Positions 17,626 to 26,284 of a DNA stretch of 64,000 bases are shown here, in pieces. The stretch's first letter is position 1; each line of letters opens with the position of its first letter. Source of the stretch: Sulfurovum sp. TSL6 (GTDB lineage: Bacteria > Campylobacterota > Campylobacteria > Campylobacterales > Sulfurovaceae); contig NZ_BPFJ01000001.1 in the NCBI RefSeq assembly GCF_019972115.1, positions 744,001-808,000 of the forward strand, read 5' to 3'. The translations under genes and the position numbers were made by a program. The notes beneath the pieces were generated by a model. The model was given only the letters and a program-made list of their open reading frames with translations, was not told where the DNA came from and did not search any database.

Positions 17626-18930
17626 ATGAAAGTCAAGTATCATAATTCAAAAAATAGGTATACTATTGACATGAATAATCATAAAGAAATTAATATTCTT
17701 AAGATTGAAAGAACTATCCTGAAGCTATCAAATGTGGTCAAAGAGCTTGCAGTCTTTATGCACAACAATCAACTCTTTGCGCTCATCTATCCGAATTTTC
17801 AGGAAGCTAAAGAGTGTAAGATCATACGTCTTGAAAATGAGATAAAATGGTATGCAGTAGAACTCTATAACATCAAAGCCCCAAAAGATCAAAAAATCAA
17901 AGGCTATCAAATCGTACAAACACCTCTTCCAAAGAATGACAAAGGAGAAGTGAAAAGATCTGAACTTGAACGGTTCATGAAAGAAGAAGCACTGCGTAGT
18001 AAAAATCTGGAAGCTGAGCCTAAAGATAAAGTCTATCAAAGTATCAAGCTTTTTCTCTCTACCCTTACTGCCGAGCCTATCACACCATTATCCCATCTTG
18101 AACTCGATCTTCATCTTGACTCGCTGAACTATATTGAGCTTTTTACTTTTATAGAGAATTGTTTCGGTGTAGATATTGACGAAGCACAGTTTTCGCAGAT
18201 GTTGATACTGAATGCACTCTGCAAGTATGTCAATGAAAAAAAACAAAAAATCACTATTAGCGATATAAACTGGAAAACTATTTTAAATGAAAAGATCAGC
18301 TTTGATCTTAACTACTCTCCCCTGCCTATCATGATATATAAAACGTTTTTCTTACCCTTGTATAAAATTTACTTTTCACTAAAGGTCTCAGGCTTTGAAA
18401 ACTTTCCAAAGCAGCCATGCATCATCGCACCAAGTCATCAGAGTATGCTCGATGGTTTTATACTTGCTGCTGCTTTGCCCTATGATGTTTTGAAAAAAAC
18501 ATTTTTTCTAGCTTATCAGGCAGTTTTTGGTACAAAGATCATGCGACCTGTCATACAAAACTCCCAAACTATTCTTATCAATGTCAACAAAGATCTTAAA
18601 GCCTCTATGCAAAAAAGTACTCTTCCGTTAAAAAGTGGACAAAATCTTGTTGTATTTCCAGAAGGAGCAAGGTCACGGGACAGAGAACTTTTAGAGTTTA
18701 AAAAATTTTTTGCGATCCTTTCGATCGAACTTGATATTCCTGTGGTGCCAGTTGTACTGGATGGCACATTTGAAGCGATGCCCGCAGGTAAAATTTTTCC
18801 AAGACCTGCACCTGTCATCATCAAATACCTAGATCCCATCTATCCAAAAGGACTAAGCTATGATGAGCTTGTAAGCAAAGTCAAAGAAGCGATACATAAG
18901 GAGATGATCAAACATCCTCTGTATCGTTGA
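17626..18930 (+). CDS. Acyl-carrier/acyltransferase fusion with remnant of an acyl-ligase domain
   Basis: 434 residues. Residues about 20-125 (ELAVFMHNNQLFALIYPN, IKWYAVELYNIKAPKDQKIKG, LPKNDKGEVKRSELERF) look like the small C-terminal subdomain of an AMP-forming acyl ligase. Residues 140-205 form an acyl carrier domain with the phosphopantetheine Ser in LHLDSLNYIE. Residues 220-434 form a PlsC-type acyltransferase with SHQSMLD (HX4D) and FPEGARSRD. Complete relatives carry the roughly 400-residue adenylating core in front; here the intergenic space to the divergent nfeD is only 61 bases, so that core is absent. No strong ribosome site marks either ATG (17626 or 17674). It probably acylates a lysophospholipid or glycerol phosphate at the membrane. 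Confidence 0.75.
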   Translation: MKVKYHNSKNRYTIDMNNHKEINILKIERTILKLSNVVKELAVFMHNNQLFALIYPNFQEAKECKIIRLENEIKWYAVELYNIKAPKDQKIKGYQIVQTPLPKNDKGEVKRSELERFMKEEALRSKNLEAEPKDKVYQSIKLFLSTLTAEPITPLSHLELDLHLDSLNYIELFTFIENCFGVDIDEAQFSQMLILNALCKYVNEKKQKITISDINWKTILNEKISFDLNYSPLPIMIYKTFFLPLYKIYFSLKVSGFENFPKQPCIIAPSHQSMLDGFILAAALPYDVLKKTFFLAYQAVFGTKIMRPVIQNSQTILINVNKDLKASMQKSTLPLKSGQNLVVFPEGARSRDRELLEFKKFFAILSIELDIPVVPVVLDGTFEAMPAGKIFPRPAPVIIKYLDPIYPKGLSYDELVSKVKEAIHKEMIKHPLYR

Positions 18931-20208
18931 TCAACTAAGTCTGGTGCGCACTTCATCTGCAGCTTTGTTTGCATCCACTTTCATAAGCAGTATTGCACCT
19001 AGGATAAAAAAGATAGCCACAGAAGCGATACCTACTCTGGAATTCTCAGTGATCAAAGCAACCATCCCGATCAAAAATGGTCCTAAGATCGCGGCAGTTT
19101 TCCCCAAAAAATTATAAAATCCAAAAAACTCGGCCGCATATTCATCGGGTATCATCTTGGTATAGTATGATCGGCTCAACGCCTGAATACCTCCCTGCAC
19201 TAATGCAATCATTGTTGCCAATATATAAAATTCATAGATCTCATCCATGAATGCTGCCCAGAATGTGATAATAAGATAGATACATATGGCTAAAAGAATC
19301 GCTTTTTTTGTATCCCAATTTTGGGCCAGTTTGGCAAAAACAAGAGTTGCAGGGAAACCGACAAACTGCACAATCAAAAGTGATAGAACCAAGCTCTTTG
19401 CATCTAAACCTATTGCCATTCCATAATCTACTGCCATTCTTATAATTGTATCTACTCCATCTATATACAGCCAATAAGCCATCAAAAAAAGTAGCAGCCC
19501 TTTGAGATGTTTAATCATTCTGATCGTCTCAGCAACTCTACGGTATCCCTCTAATATGATTTCAACCGTTCTTTTATCTTTTACAGGTTTCTTTTCTTTC
19601 ACAAATAAAAACAGAGGTAGAGAAAAGAGCATCCACCACAAAGCAACAGATATAAAAGATATCTGCACAGCTTCTATAATGCTGCTAAGTCCAAAAAAAG
19701 AAGGATCCTGATACATCCAAATATTAAGTGAAAAAAGTATTCCCCCTCCAAGATATCCTAACGCAAATCCAAGTCCGGAAACGAAATCCACCTTTTTCTC
19801 TTCAGCCACTGACGGTAAAAGTGCATCATAAAAGATGTTTGAACCCATAAAACCTATATTTCCAAGTGCATAAACAAATACAGCTGCTTCCCAGGCACCC
19901 TTATCAACAAAAGAGAGTGCTGCACTCATTAAGATCCCAAGATAGGCGAAAAGAAACAAAAACCTCTTTTTCAACCCACCTGCATCAGCTATAGCACCAA
20001 GCAAAGGAGCGATGAGTACAATGAACAAACTCGAAATAGAATTGGCAAAACCAAGTTGCGCTGTACTAACAGTGACATCAACATTTGCACTAAAGTACCC
20101 TTTGAAAAAAATGGGAAAAAACCCTGCTATGATGGTTGTGACATATGCAGAATTTGCCCAATCATAAAATGCCCATGCATAGATGCTTCTGTTTGTACTT
20201 TTTTCCAT
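18931..20208 (-). CDS. MFS transporter, UMF1/Atg22-like family
   Basis: The start at 20208 (MEKSTNRSIYAWAFYDWANS) is chosen because the family begins with the YDWANSA motif near residue 15. The longer open frame would run through the divergent GDPD gene. The 425-residue product has about twelve membrane helices, with charged loops such as VKEKKPVKDK in the middle as in other MFS proteins. UMF1 members are vacuolar-effluxer-like permeases (amino acid efflux in yeast Atg22); bacterial substrates are unknown. The 3' end abuts the acyltransferase fusion with no gap. Divergent from GDPD across 37 bases. Confidence 0.87.
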   Translation of the reverse strand: MEKSTNRSIYAWAFYDWANSAYVTTIIAGFFPIFFKGYFSANVDVTVSTAQLGFANSISSLFIVLIAPLLGAIADAGGLKKRFLFLFAYLGILMSAALSFVDKGAWEAAVFVYALGNIGFMGSNIFYDALLPSVAEEKKVDFVSGLGFALGYLGGGILFSLNIWMYQDPSFFGLSSIIEAVQISFISVALWWMLFSLPLFLFVKEKKPVKDKRTVEIILEGYRRVAETIRMIKHLKGLLLFLMAYWLYIDGVDTIIRMAVDYGMAIGLDAKSLVLSLLIVQFVGFPATLVFAKLAQNWDTKKAILLAICIYLIITFWAAFMDEIYEFYILATMIALVQGGIQALSRSYYTKMIPDEYAAEFFGFYNFLGKTAAILGPFLIGMVALITENSRVGIASVAIFFILGAILLMKVDANKAADEVRTRLS

Positions 20209-20245
20209 AGCTACATCATGACCTATTTTGGATAAAATAGAGATT

Positions 20246-21001
20246 ATGAATTTTCTAGAACTTTTTAAAAAGCCAAATCTTATCGCAGCACATCGGGGTG
20301 ACCGCTCACAAAAACCGGAAAATACATTAAGTGCAATTAGGTCATGTATCGGTAAATGTGACTTTATCGAAATTGATGTACAGCTTACAAAAGATTTGGT
20401 ACCTGTGATCATCCATGATGATACTCTTAGTCGAACCAGTGATGTCTCAAACATAGAAAAATTTAAAGATCGTACGCCATGGAGAGTCTCTGATTTCACA
20501 CTGAAGGAACTTCAAAGCCTCGATTTTGGCAGTTGGTTTAATCACGGGTATGAACCGATTCTTACTTTGGGAAAAGCACTCCTGTTTGCAAAAGAAGAGC
20601 ATCTTTTTATAAATGTTGAGATCAAAGATATGTCAAACACTTTTGCAGATGATATGGTTGTTAAAATTATTATCGATATGATTAAAAAAACACAAACCGA
20701 GCATTTAGTGCTTCTTTCATCCTTTTATCATCATTATCTTCCCATGTGCAAAAAACTCTCTCCACAGATTCCCACTGCTGCTTTACAAACACATAAACAT
20801 CCAGATAATCTCATCGATTATCTTCATACTTTGCAAGTGGATGCCTATCATCCTGATGATAAGATCACCAACCAAAAAATTGTGTTCTCATTAAGAGAAG
20901 CAGGCTTTTTTGTCAATGTGTTTACGGTCAATAAAACTGAGCGGCGAAAGAAGCTATTTGACTGGGATGTCAATGGTGTTTTTACCGATTATTTAGTGTA
21001 G
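20246..21001 (+). CDS. Glycerophosphodiester phosphodiesterase
   Basis: The ATG at 20246 is taken as start; an upstream TTG at 20228 is less likely. The 251-residue TIM barrel has the family signature LIAAHRGDRSQKPENTLSAI with the catalytic His-Arg, then FIEIDVQLTKD (metal Glu-Asp), PVIIHDDTLSRTS (second His) and LFINVEIKD. It hydrolyses glycerophosphodiesters to glycerol-3-phosphate and an alcohol, recycling phospholipid head groups. No signal peptide is seen, so it is probably cytoplasmic, like UgpQ. Confidence 0.92.
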   Translation: MNFLELFKKPNLIAAHRGDRSQKPENTLSAIRSCIGKCDFIEIDVQLTKDLVPVIIHDDTLSRTSDVSNIEKFKDRTPWRVSDFTLKELQSLDFGSWFNHGYEPILTLGKALLFAKEEHLFINVEIKDMSNTFADDMVVKIIIDMIKKTQTEHLVLLSSFYHHYLPMCKKLSPQIPTAALQTHKHPDNLIDYLHTLQVDAYHPDDKITNQKIVFSLREAGFFVNVFTVNKTERRKKLFDWDVNGVFTDYLV

Positions 21002-21103
21002 AGTATTATTTTTGTGCTAAAATAAATTAAAGGTACCGCTAAAGATCATGTATGATTTTAAGAATTTAGATGCGTCCTTTAAATAAAGTTGTGGAGATCT
21101 TAG

Positions 21104-21352
21104 ATGAAAAATTATATTTATAATACGAACATTGGAACCTTTGAAATACGGCAGATAAGCCATTTGCTTTATCAACTCTGGATGGGGGAAGAACTGCTTG
21201 GTGAATATGCCAGTGCGGAACTGGCTGCAGAAGATGTAGCTGCTTTTGATACTGACTATGCAGCATGGGATCAACTCAAAAATGAACTGGATGATGTGCC
21301 AACGGATCTTTCAAAATGGGCAGCTCGCGTAGAGGAAACACCTCGCAAGTAA
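21104..21352 (+). CDS. 82-residue acidic hypothetical protein
   Basis: GGAG lies before the ATG, and the stop TAA shares its last base with the ATG of the next gene, so the frame is very likely translated. The product is acidic and compact (GTFEIRQISHLLYQLWMGEELLGEYASAELAAEDVAAFD, read as GTFEIRQISHLLYQLW followed by an Ala/Asp-rich helix). No membrane helix, cysteine or known motif is seen. The tight coupling to the Mut7-C protein suggests a shared role in RNA metabolism, but that is only positional. Confidence 0.68.
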   Translation: MKNYIYNTNIGTFEIRQISHLLYQLWMGEELLGEYASAELAAEDVAAFDTDYAAWDQLKNELDDVPTDLSKWAARVEETPRK

Positions 21353-21840
21353 TGCAGTATTCCCATAATTTTGCTAAAAATAACAGCATAAAGTTCATCG
21401 CTGATTGCCATCTTGGAAAGCTGGCAAAATTTCTTCGACTTATGGGTATCGACACGCTTTACTTTCCCCATATAGAAGATGATGCGCTGCTTCAACTAGC
21501 AAAAAATGAGGATCGCACTATTCTTACCAGAGACCGTTGCCTTTCTCAACGTAAAAATGCTCCAGTATTTTTTTTAGAGCCCAAAGAGACTCAATCACAG
21601 CTAAAATTACTGATAGACTTGTATAAGCTAAAAGAACACCCTGCTTCCTTCAGCCGATGTATCGTCTGCAACACTCCACTACAAACGATTGACAAGGAAA
21701 AGATTATAGAAAGACTGCCAGAAAAGGTCAAAAAGTATTTTAATTATTTTGAATACTGTCCTAAATGTGATCGTATCTACTGGCGTGGTGATCATTACCG
21801 ACGTATGAAGGCGTATTTGGATCAGGTATTGGAGTCTTAA
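21352..21840 (+). CDS. Mut7-C RNase-domain (PIN-like) protein
   Basis: The start at 21352 gives a TAATG junction with the previous gene; an ATG at 21316 would overlap it by 37 bases. The 162-residue protein has the Mut7-C pattern: KFIADCHLGKLAKFLRLMGIDT with the first catalytic Asp, DALLQLAKNEDRTILTRDR with the second acidic cluster, and a C-terminal zinc ribbon (SRCIVCNTPL and EYCPKCDRIYWRGDHYRRM). These PIN-fold proteins are predicted nucleases of RNA; the bacterial substrates are unknown. Confidence 0.86.
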   Translation: MQYSHNFAKNNSIKFIADCHLGKLAKFLRLMGIDTLYFPHIEDDALLQLAKNEDRTILTRDRCLSQRKNAPVFFLEPKETQSQLKLLIDLYKLKEHPASFSRCIVCNTPLQTIDKEKIIERLPEKVKKYFNYFEYCPKCDRIYWRGDHYRRMKAYLDQVLES

Positions 21841-21856
21841 CAAATAAAGGATGATA

Positions 21857-22495
21857 ATGTCAAAACAGCTATTGTGGTTGATAATATGGGGTGTAACCTT
21901 TGGATATATGGAGTCAGCTGTCGTTGTATATCTGCGGGAAATATATTATCCCGAAGGTTTTGCATTTCCTTTGGTCATAATTCAAGATCGTATACTGTTG
22001 ACCGAAGTACTCCGTGAAGCAGCAACACTGCTCATACTCTGGGCAACTGTATCTCTGACGTACAAGAGACTGCAAAGCCGTTTCGCAGCTTTTCTCGTAC
22101 TCTTTGGACTATGGGACATCTTTTACTATATATTTTTGAAACTGCTTCTAAACTGGCCAGAAAAGGTGAATACTTGGGATATACTTTTTCTGATCCCTTC
22201 GCCGTGGGTTGGACCGGTCTGGGCACCAATCCTTGTCTCCCTCGGATTTATCTATGCCGGTACGACCATACTGATGCGCAACCATCAAAAATACTTTTTT
22301 CAGTTTGGTAAAGGTTTTATAGTGTTTGAACTTATTGCAGCACTTCTCATTATCATTTCATTTATTATCCCTGGTGTATCTGTGATTGAGCAGAGTCTCC
22401 CAACCCACTTTCCGTGGTATCTATTTCTCACAGGATTTCTCACAGGGCTAGGTATTTTTCTTTATTACTTTCACAATTCTGAGCATACCAAATAA
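21857..22495 (+). CDS. Membrane protein of unknown function, about six helices
   Basis: The ATG at 21857 is favoured over 21851 because AAAGGA then lies at a proper distance. The 212-residue protein has six hydrophobic stretches: LLWLIIWGVTFGYMESAVVV, AATLLILWATVSLTY, FAAFLVLFGLWDIFYYIFL, VGPVWAPILVSLGFIYAG, FIVFELIAALLIIISFIIPG and YLFLTGFLTGLGIFLYYF. The first helix with its GYMESAVVVYLREIYYP loop looks like a conserved active or binding site, because charged residues follow directly. I do not recognise a named family. It follows the Mut7-C gene by 16 bases. Confidence 0.75.
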   Translation: MSKQLLWLIIWGVTFGYMESAVVVYLREIYYPEGFAFPLVIIQDRILLTEVLREAATLLILWATVSLTYKRLQSRFAAFLVLFGLWDIFYYIFLKLLLNWPEKVNTWDILFLIPSPWVGPVWAPILVSLGFIYAGTTILMRNHQKYFFQFGKGFIVFELIAALLIIISFIIPGVSVIEQSLPTHFPWYLFLTGFLTGLGIFLYYFHNSEHTK

Positions 22496-22572
22496 GAACT
22501 AATATTCAAAACATCATATGGGGCAAAATACTATCCAAATCATCTACTGGTCTTTAAAGAATTTACTGCCTG

Positions 22573-23541
22573 CTAATTGATCAGTCCTCTTTCTCTCAGC
22601 CACTCCCTACTGATCTTTACTAATTTTTTTGTCAATTCAGGTTTACGTGGATGCATATGACCTTCATCAAGAATCACAACCGTTTTAGGCTGCGGTACCA
22701 TTCGATGCAGCTTTTCCCAACTGTATCTTGAGACCTGATCATCTCTTGTACCATTGATGAGAAGAAATTCATTATTCATATAGGGTAAATGACGTACTGG
22801 TTCTATACTATAGATAGCCGTTTCACCAAGCAATGCAGCAATTGAGCGCCATGGCGAATCAATTTTATCCATATTCATGTAGAGAAGATCAGATATGTCT
22901 GCACCTGCATAGGCGATAACACCTGGATTTAGTACTTCATCATGGCTGTCAGCCAGATGGTAGATCGCTGGTAAAAACATCGCACCAAAGCTAAAACCTG
23001 CAAATGTAACACGCCCTTTCTCTGTCCACGGTTGTTTGGACACCCATTTATGTAAGGCCACTACTTGAGCCGGTACGTTCAACATCGATTTTCTAATCAC
23101 GGGGATCTCAACAATTGGTGTGCCTTCATACCAATACTCCGGTGTGTAAGGATATTTAAAGATGACATAAATATTTTCTCCCGGATCATGTATGAGTCTA
23201 AAAATATCTGCATCTACTTCAAGACCACCCAAAATAATGACAACAGGAATCCCTTCCTTAGGAATAACTGTCGGCTCAGAAATAATTGCTTTGATATTTC
23301 CCAGGTATTCCGTTGTCAAAACAATATGGCGGTATGTCCGTTCAGGAATCTCATCTAGTGTTAGGTTATATCTAATATCATGAGAGAGTTCAACTTTACC
23401 AGAGTAAAAATCGATGCCTGCCAGGGCATCACGGTTTCGCTCCCAAAGTACCCAGCTACCAAAGACTAGAAAAAGTATCAAAAAGATGGAAAGTAGTCCG
23501 AGTAAAATTACTTTTGCAATTGCAAAGAGTGAAACTTTCAT
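22573..23541 (-). CDS. Membrane-anchored serine hydrolase, alpha/beta fold
   Basis: 322 residues. An N-terminal anchor (VILLGLLSIFLILFLVFGSWVLW) is followed by an extracytoplasmic hydrolase domain: VVIILGGLEVD, the nucleophile elbow FAGFSFGAMFLPA near residue 183, an acid in INGTRDDQVS near 265 and a base in DEGHMHPR near 292. The catalytic triad is complete. No substrate can be named. It stands alone between a convergent membrane-protein gene and the DUF503 gene. Confidence 0.8.
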   Translation of the reverse strand: MKVSLFAIAKVILLGLLSIFLILFLVFGSWVLWERNRDALAGIDFYSGKVELSHDIRYNLTLDEIPERTYRHIVLTTEYLGNIKAIISEPTVIPKEGIPVVIILGGLEVDADIFRLIHDPGENIYVIFKYPYTPEYWYEGTPIVEIPVIRKSMLNVPAQVVALHKWVSKQPWTEKGRVTFAGFSFGAMFLPAIYHLADSHDEVLNPGVIAYAGADISDLLYMNMDKIDSPWRSIAALLGETAIYSIEPVRHLPYMNNEFLLINGTRDDQVSRYSWEKLHRMVPQPKTVVILDEGHMHPRKPELTKKLVKISREWLRERGLIN

Positions 23542-23613
23542 TTCTTAATCTTGATGTTGGCTATTTATCATCACATCATCCTTTTATAAAGCTTTGAAAT
23601 TTATTCCGTGAAT

Positions 23614-23889
23614 TCAAATCTCTTCATACTCCAGTTCAAAGTGATATTCTGAAAAATTCCTCTCAAGCATTTGTTCGATCTTTTCACGATATTGTGTAGA
23701 TTTAAGAGAGTTTGGAGAGAGAAAAACAAAAGCAATATCAGCCTCTTTAGCATACTCACCACTTATATCCATCACTGACAGATTAAATGCCTTAAGCTTT
23801 TCTTTCATACTGTTGGTGACACTTCTTCGTCCTTTGAGTGATTGGACATATGGTAGTTCCAGATGAAGGATACAGCTACAGATGATCAT
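23614..23889 (-). CDS. DUF503 (YlxP-like) family protein
   Basis: The ATG at 23889 is used because the longer start would overlap the Lon-like gene by 32 bases, while this one follows its stop by seven. The 91-residue product MIICSCILHLELPYVQSLKGRRSV matches the DUF503 pattern of a small beta-alpha-beta protein with the SLKxxR motif. YlxP-like relatives often sit beside ribosome-assembly genes. The function is unproven. It is the last gene of the ald-lon-DUF503 run. Confidence 0.72.
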   Translation of the reverse strand: MIICSCILHLELPYVQSLKGRRSVTNSMKEKLKAFNLSVMDISGEYAKEADIAFVFLSPNSLKSTQYREKIEQMLERNFSEYHFELEYEEI

Positions 23890-23896
23890 AAGTCTC

Positions 23897-26284
23897 TCAT
23901 ATCTTTTTTTGTTTGCTCTTATTGGCAAAAAGCTTCAACTTCTCTTCTACAAGGTAATTGATACTCTCTTTTGGGAAATGACCGTTTGCATCTTTTGTAC
24001 CGCTTACTTTACCTGTGAGTATCTCCAAGCCCTCATTCACACTCTCAATAGCATAGATCTTAAAGGTATCATTTTTTACTGCTTCCAACACTTCTTCTTT
24101 CAACATCAAATGCTTGACATTGGATGCAGGAATGATAATACCATGCGTTTTTTGACCATTGACTAAACTACAGATATCATAAATACCTTCTATTTTTTCA
24201 TTGATCCCCCCTACTGCCTGAACCTGACCATTTTGATTGACTGAGCCGGTCACTGCAATGGACTGATCGAGCGCTACATCGCTTAATGAAGAGAGTAACG
24301 CAAAGAGCTCTGCACATGAAGCACTATCACCATCAATTCTTCCGTAGGATTGTTCAAAAACCAGTGTTGCGGTTATGCTTAAAGGGAAATCTTTTGCATA
24401 GGTAGCCGCCAAATAAGATGAAAGGATCATCATCCCCTTATCATGGGTCGGACCGCTGAGCTTTGCTTCTCTTTCTATATTTATCACACCGCCTTTACCC
24501 AGTCGAGTGAGTGCTGTGATCTTTGAAGGATTACCGAAAGAGAAGTTTCCAAGATCAAGTACAGCAACACCATTGATCTGACCTATAGCAGATCCTTCTG
24601 TCTTTATCAGTATGGTTCCTCTCTGGATCGCTTCATACATCTTATCTTTGATCCTGTCTGATCTTTCTATCTTCTCCATAATGGCTTGATCTATCTGTAC
24701 TTTTGAAATATGATCCATATGTTCTTGAGAAGCGATAAAGTCAGCCTCATGTATCAGATCACTTAAACCTGCTAAATGTGTGGTGAGTTTTTGGCTGTCC
24801 TCAGCCATACGAGAACTGTATTCGATCACCTTGCCAACTGCCTGTTTATCCAATGGTAAAAGGCCATTATCTCTTGCTATCATACCTATCATTCTGGCAT
24901 AAAGCTGAATATTATCATCATTCCTGTCTGTCTCATTTTCAAAATCAGCATTGATCTTAAAGAGTTCCCTAAATTCAGGATCATAATTATATAGGAGATA
25001 ATAGAGTAATCTATCGCCTATAAGTACGATCTTTATATCCAGTTCAATGGTCTCAGGCTCCAAAGAAAGCGTACTTATCAAACTCAATGAACGAGCAAGC
25101 GGCTCTATACGGATCTCGGAAGATTTCAGCATCCTTTTAAGTCCTTCCCAAACAAATGGCTGCATTAATACCTTTGAAGCATCTAATATCAGATATCCTC
25201 CATTCGCTTTATGCAATGCTCCAGCTTTGATCAGATTGAAATCGGTTACAAGTGCGCCCATTTGTGCCATGTGCTCGATTTCACCAAATAAATTTGTGTA
25301 GGTTGGATTATTCTCATAAACGATGGGTGCACCCTCTACATCCTTATGTGCTACGATGACATTGACATTGTATCTGTTAAAAATACCACTTTGTTTGGCA
25401 TAGTTCATTCCCATAGTTGCAAGATTGTTTTGAGCAGAAATTAAAAAATCTTGTGAATTATCTATAATGTCTTCTTCAACATTCTCTAAATAGGCTACGA
25501 CTTTTTCATAATCTTGATACTTGCCCTTTAATTCATCAATACTTGCATCTACAGCTTTTTTTGTCATTTTTCTTTCAAGTTCTCGAATCTCTTTTTGCTG
25601 TATTTTACTCTCTATCACAATATCTTGAACGATATTTTCCAGTTCATTCCTAAATGTAAGTATTTTCTCCTGTATATGCTCTTTATCTTGCGTACTGAGT
25701 GCTTGATATTCTTCTTTCCCAAGTACTTTTCCATCATCGCTCATAGGTGAAAGTGTATAGCCTGCTGGAGTGTAGTTGATATAAATATCATTCTTTTTGG
25801 CTCTCTCTTTCAATTCTAGGAGAGATTTCTCTTTAGCCTCGGTCAGTTTATCTATAATTGCCTGTTTTTGTATACGATACTCTTCACTTTCAAATATAGA
25901 GGGAATGACAGTTTGTAATTCTTCTATAAGCTCTAGCATATCCTTTCTAAGCTGTACGCCCATAGAAGCTTCAAGCTTAAGATAGATCGGTTTTCTAGGG
26001 TCTTCGAAATTATTGACATAACACCAGTCACCTGGTTTCTTTTCATCTTTTGCCTTACTCTGGATAAACTTTTCTACCACTGTATGTTTTCCGCTGCCAA
26101 GTTTTCCCATCGCATAAAGATTGTATCCCTCTTTTTTGATACCTATACCAAAACTGATGGCTTTAAGTGCTCTGCGCTGCCCTATGATCTCATCAAGTTC
26201 TTCAAGCTCATCTGTTGTTTTAAAATCAAACAACGCTAAATCACAATGGTTATAAAGTTTTTCAGTACTAAGTGGTTTCATCAT
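23897..26284 (-). CDS. Lon-like ATP-dependent protease (COG1067 type)
   Basis: The ATG at 26284 overlaps the ald stop by ATGA. The 795-residue protein has an N-terminal ATPase piece with Walker A GKLGSGKHT near residue 55, a long coiled-coil segment (about 150-260), an AAA block with LHKANGGYLILDASKVL (Walker B), and a C-terminal S16 protease domain. That domain has the catalytic Ser in DGDSASCAELFALLS and the Lys in INEKIEGIYD. The IQ/GTI block (EGSAIGQINGVAVLDLG) precedes the protease. It is a cytoplasmic protease that unfolds and degrades proteins, distinct from canonical LonA. Confidence 0.9.
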   Translation of the reverse strand: MMKPLSTEKLYNHCDLALFDFKTTDELEELDEIIGQRRALKAISFGIGIKKEGYNLYAMGKLGSGKHTVVEKFIQSKAKDEKKPGDWCYVNNFEDPRKPIYLKLEASMGVQLRKDMLELIEELQTVIPSIFESEEYRIQKQAIIDKLTEAKEKSLLELKERAKKNDIYINYTPAGYTLSPMSDDGKVLGKEEYQALSTQDKEHIQEKILTFRNELENIVQDIVIESKIQQKEIRELERKMTKKAVDASIDELKGKYQDYEKVVAYLENVEEDIIDNSQDFLISAQNNLATMGMNYAKQSGIFNRYNVNVIVAHKDVEGAPIVYENNPTYTNLFGEIEHMAQMGALVTDFNLIKAGALHKANGGYLILDASKVLMQPFVWEGLKRMLKSSEIRIEPLARSLSLISTLSLEPETIELDIKIVLIGDRLLYYLLYNYDPEFRELFKINADFENETDRNDDNIQLYARMIGMIARDNGLLPLDKQAVGKVIEYSSRMAEDSQKLTTHLAGLSDLIHEADFIASQEHMDHISKVQIDQAIMEKIERSDRIKDKMYEAIQRGTILIKTEGSAIGQINGVAVLDLGNFSFGNPSKITALTRLGKGGVINIEREAKLSGPTHDKGMMILSSYLAATYAKDFPLSITATLVFEQSYGRIDGDSASCAELFALLSSLSDVALDQSIAVTGSVNQNGQVQAVGGINEKIEGIYDICSLVNGQKTHGIIIPASNVKHLMLKEEVLEAVKNDTFKIYAIESVNEGLEILTGKVSGTKDANGHFPKESINYLVEEKLKLFANKSKQKKI

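Noticed and set aside
20209-20499. Extra 97 N-terminal residues for the MFS transporter
   Set aside because: This part is antisense to the start of the GDPD gene and is not hydrophobic; the UMF1 family starts near YDWANSA.
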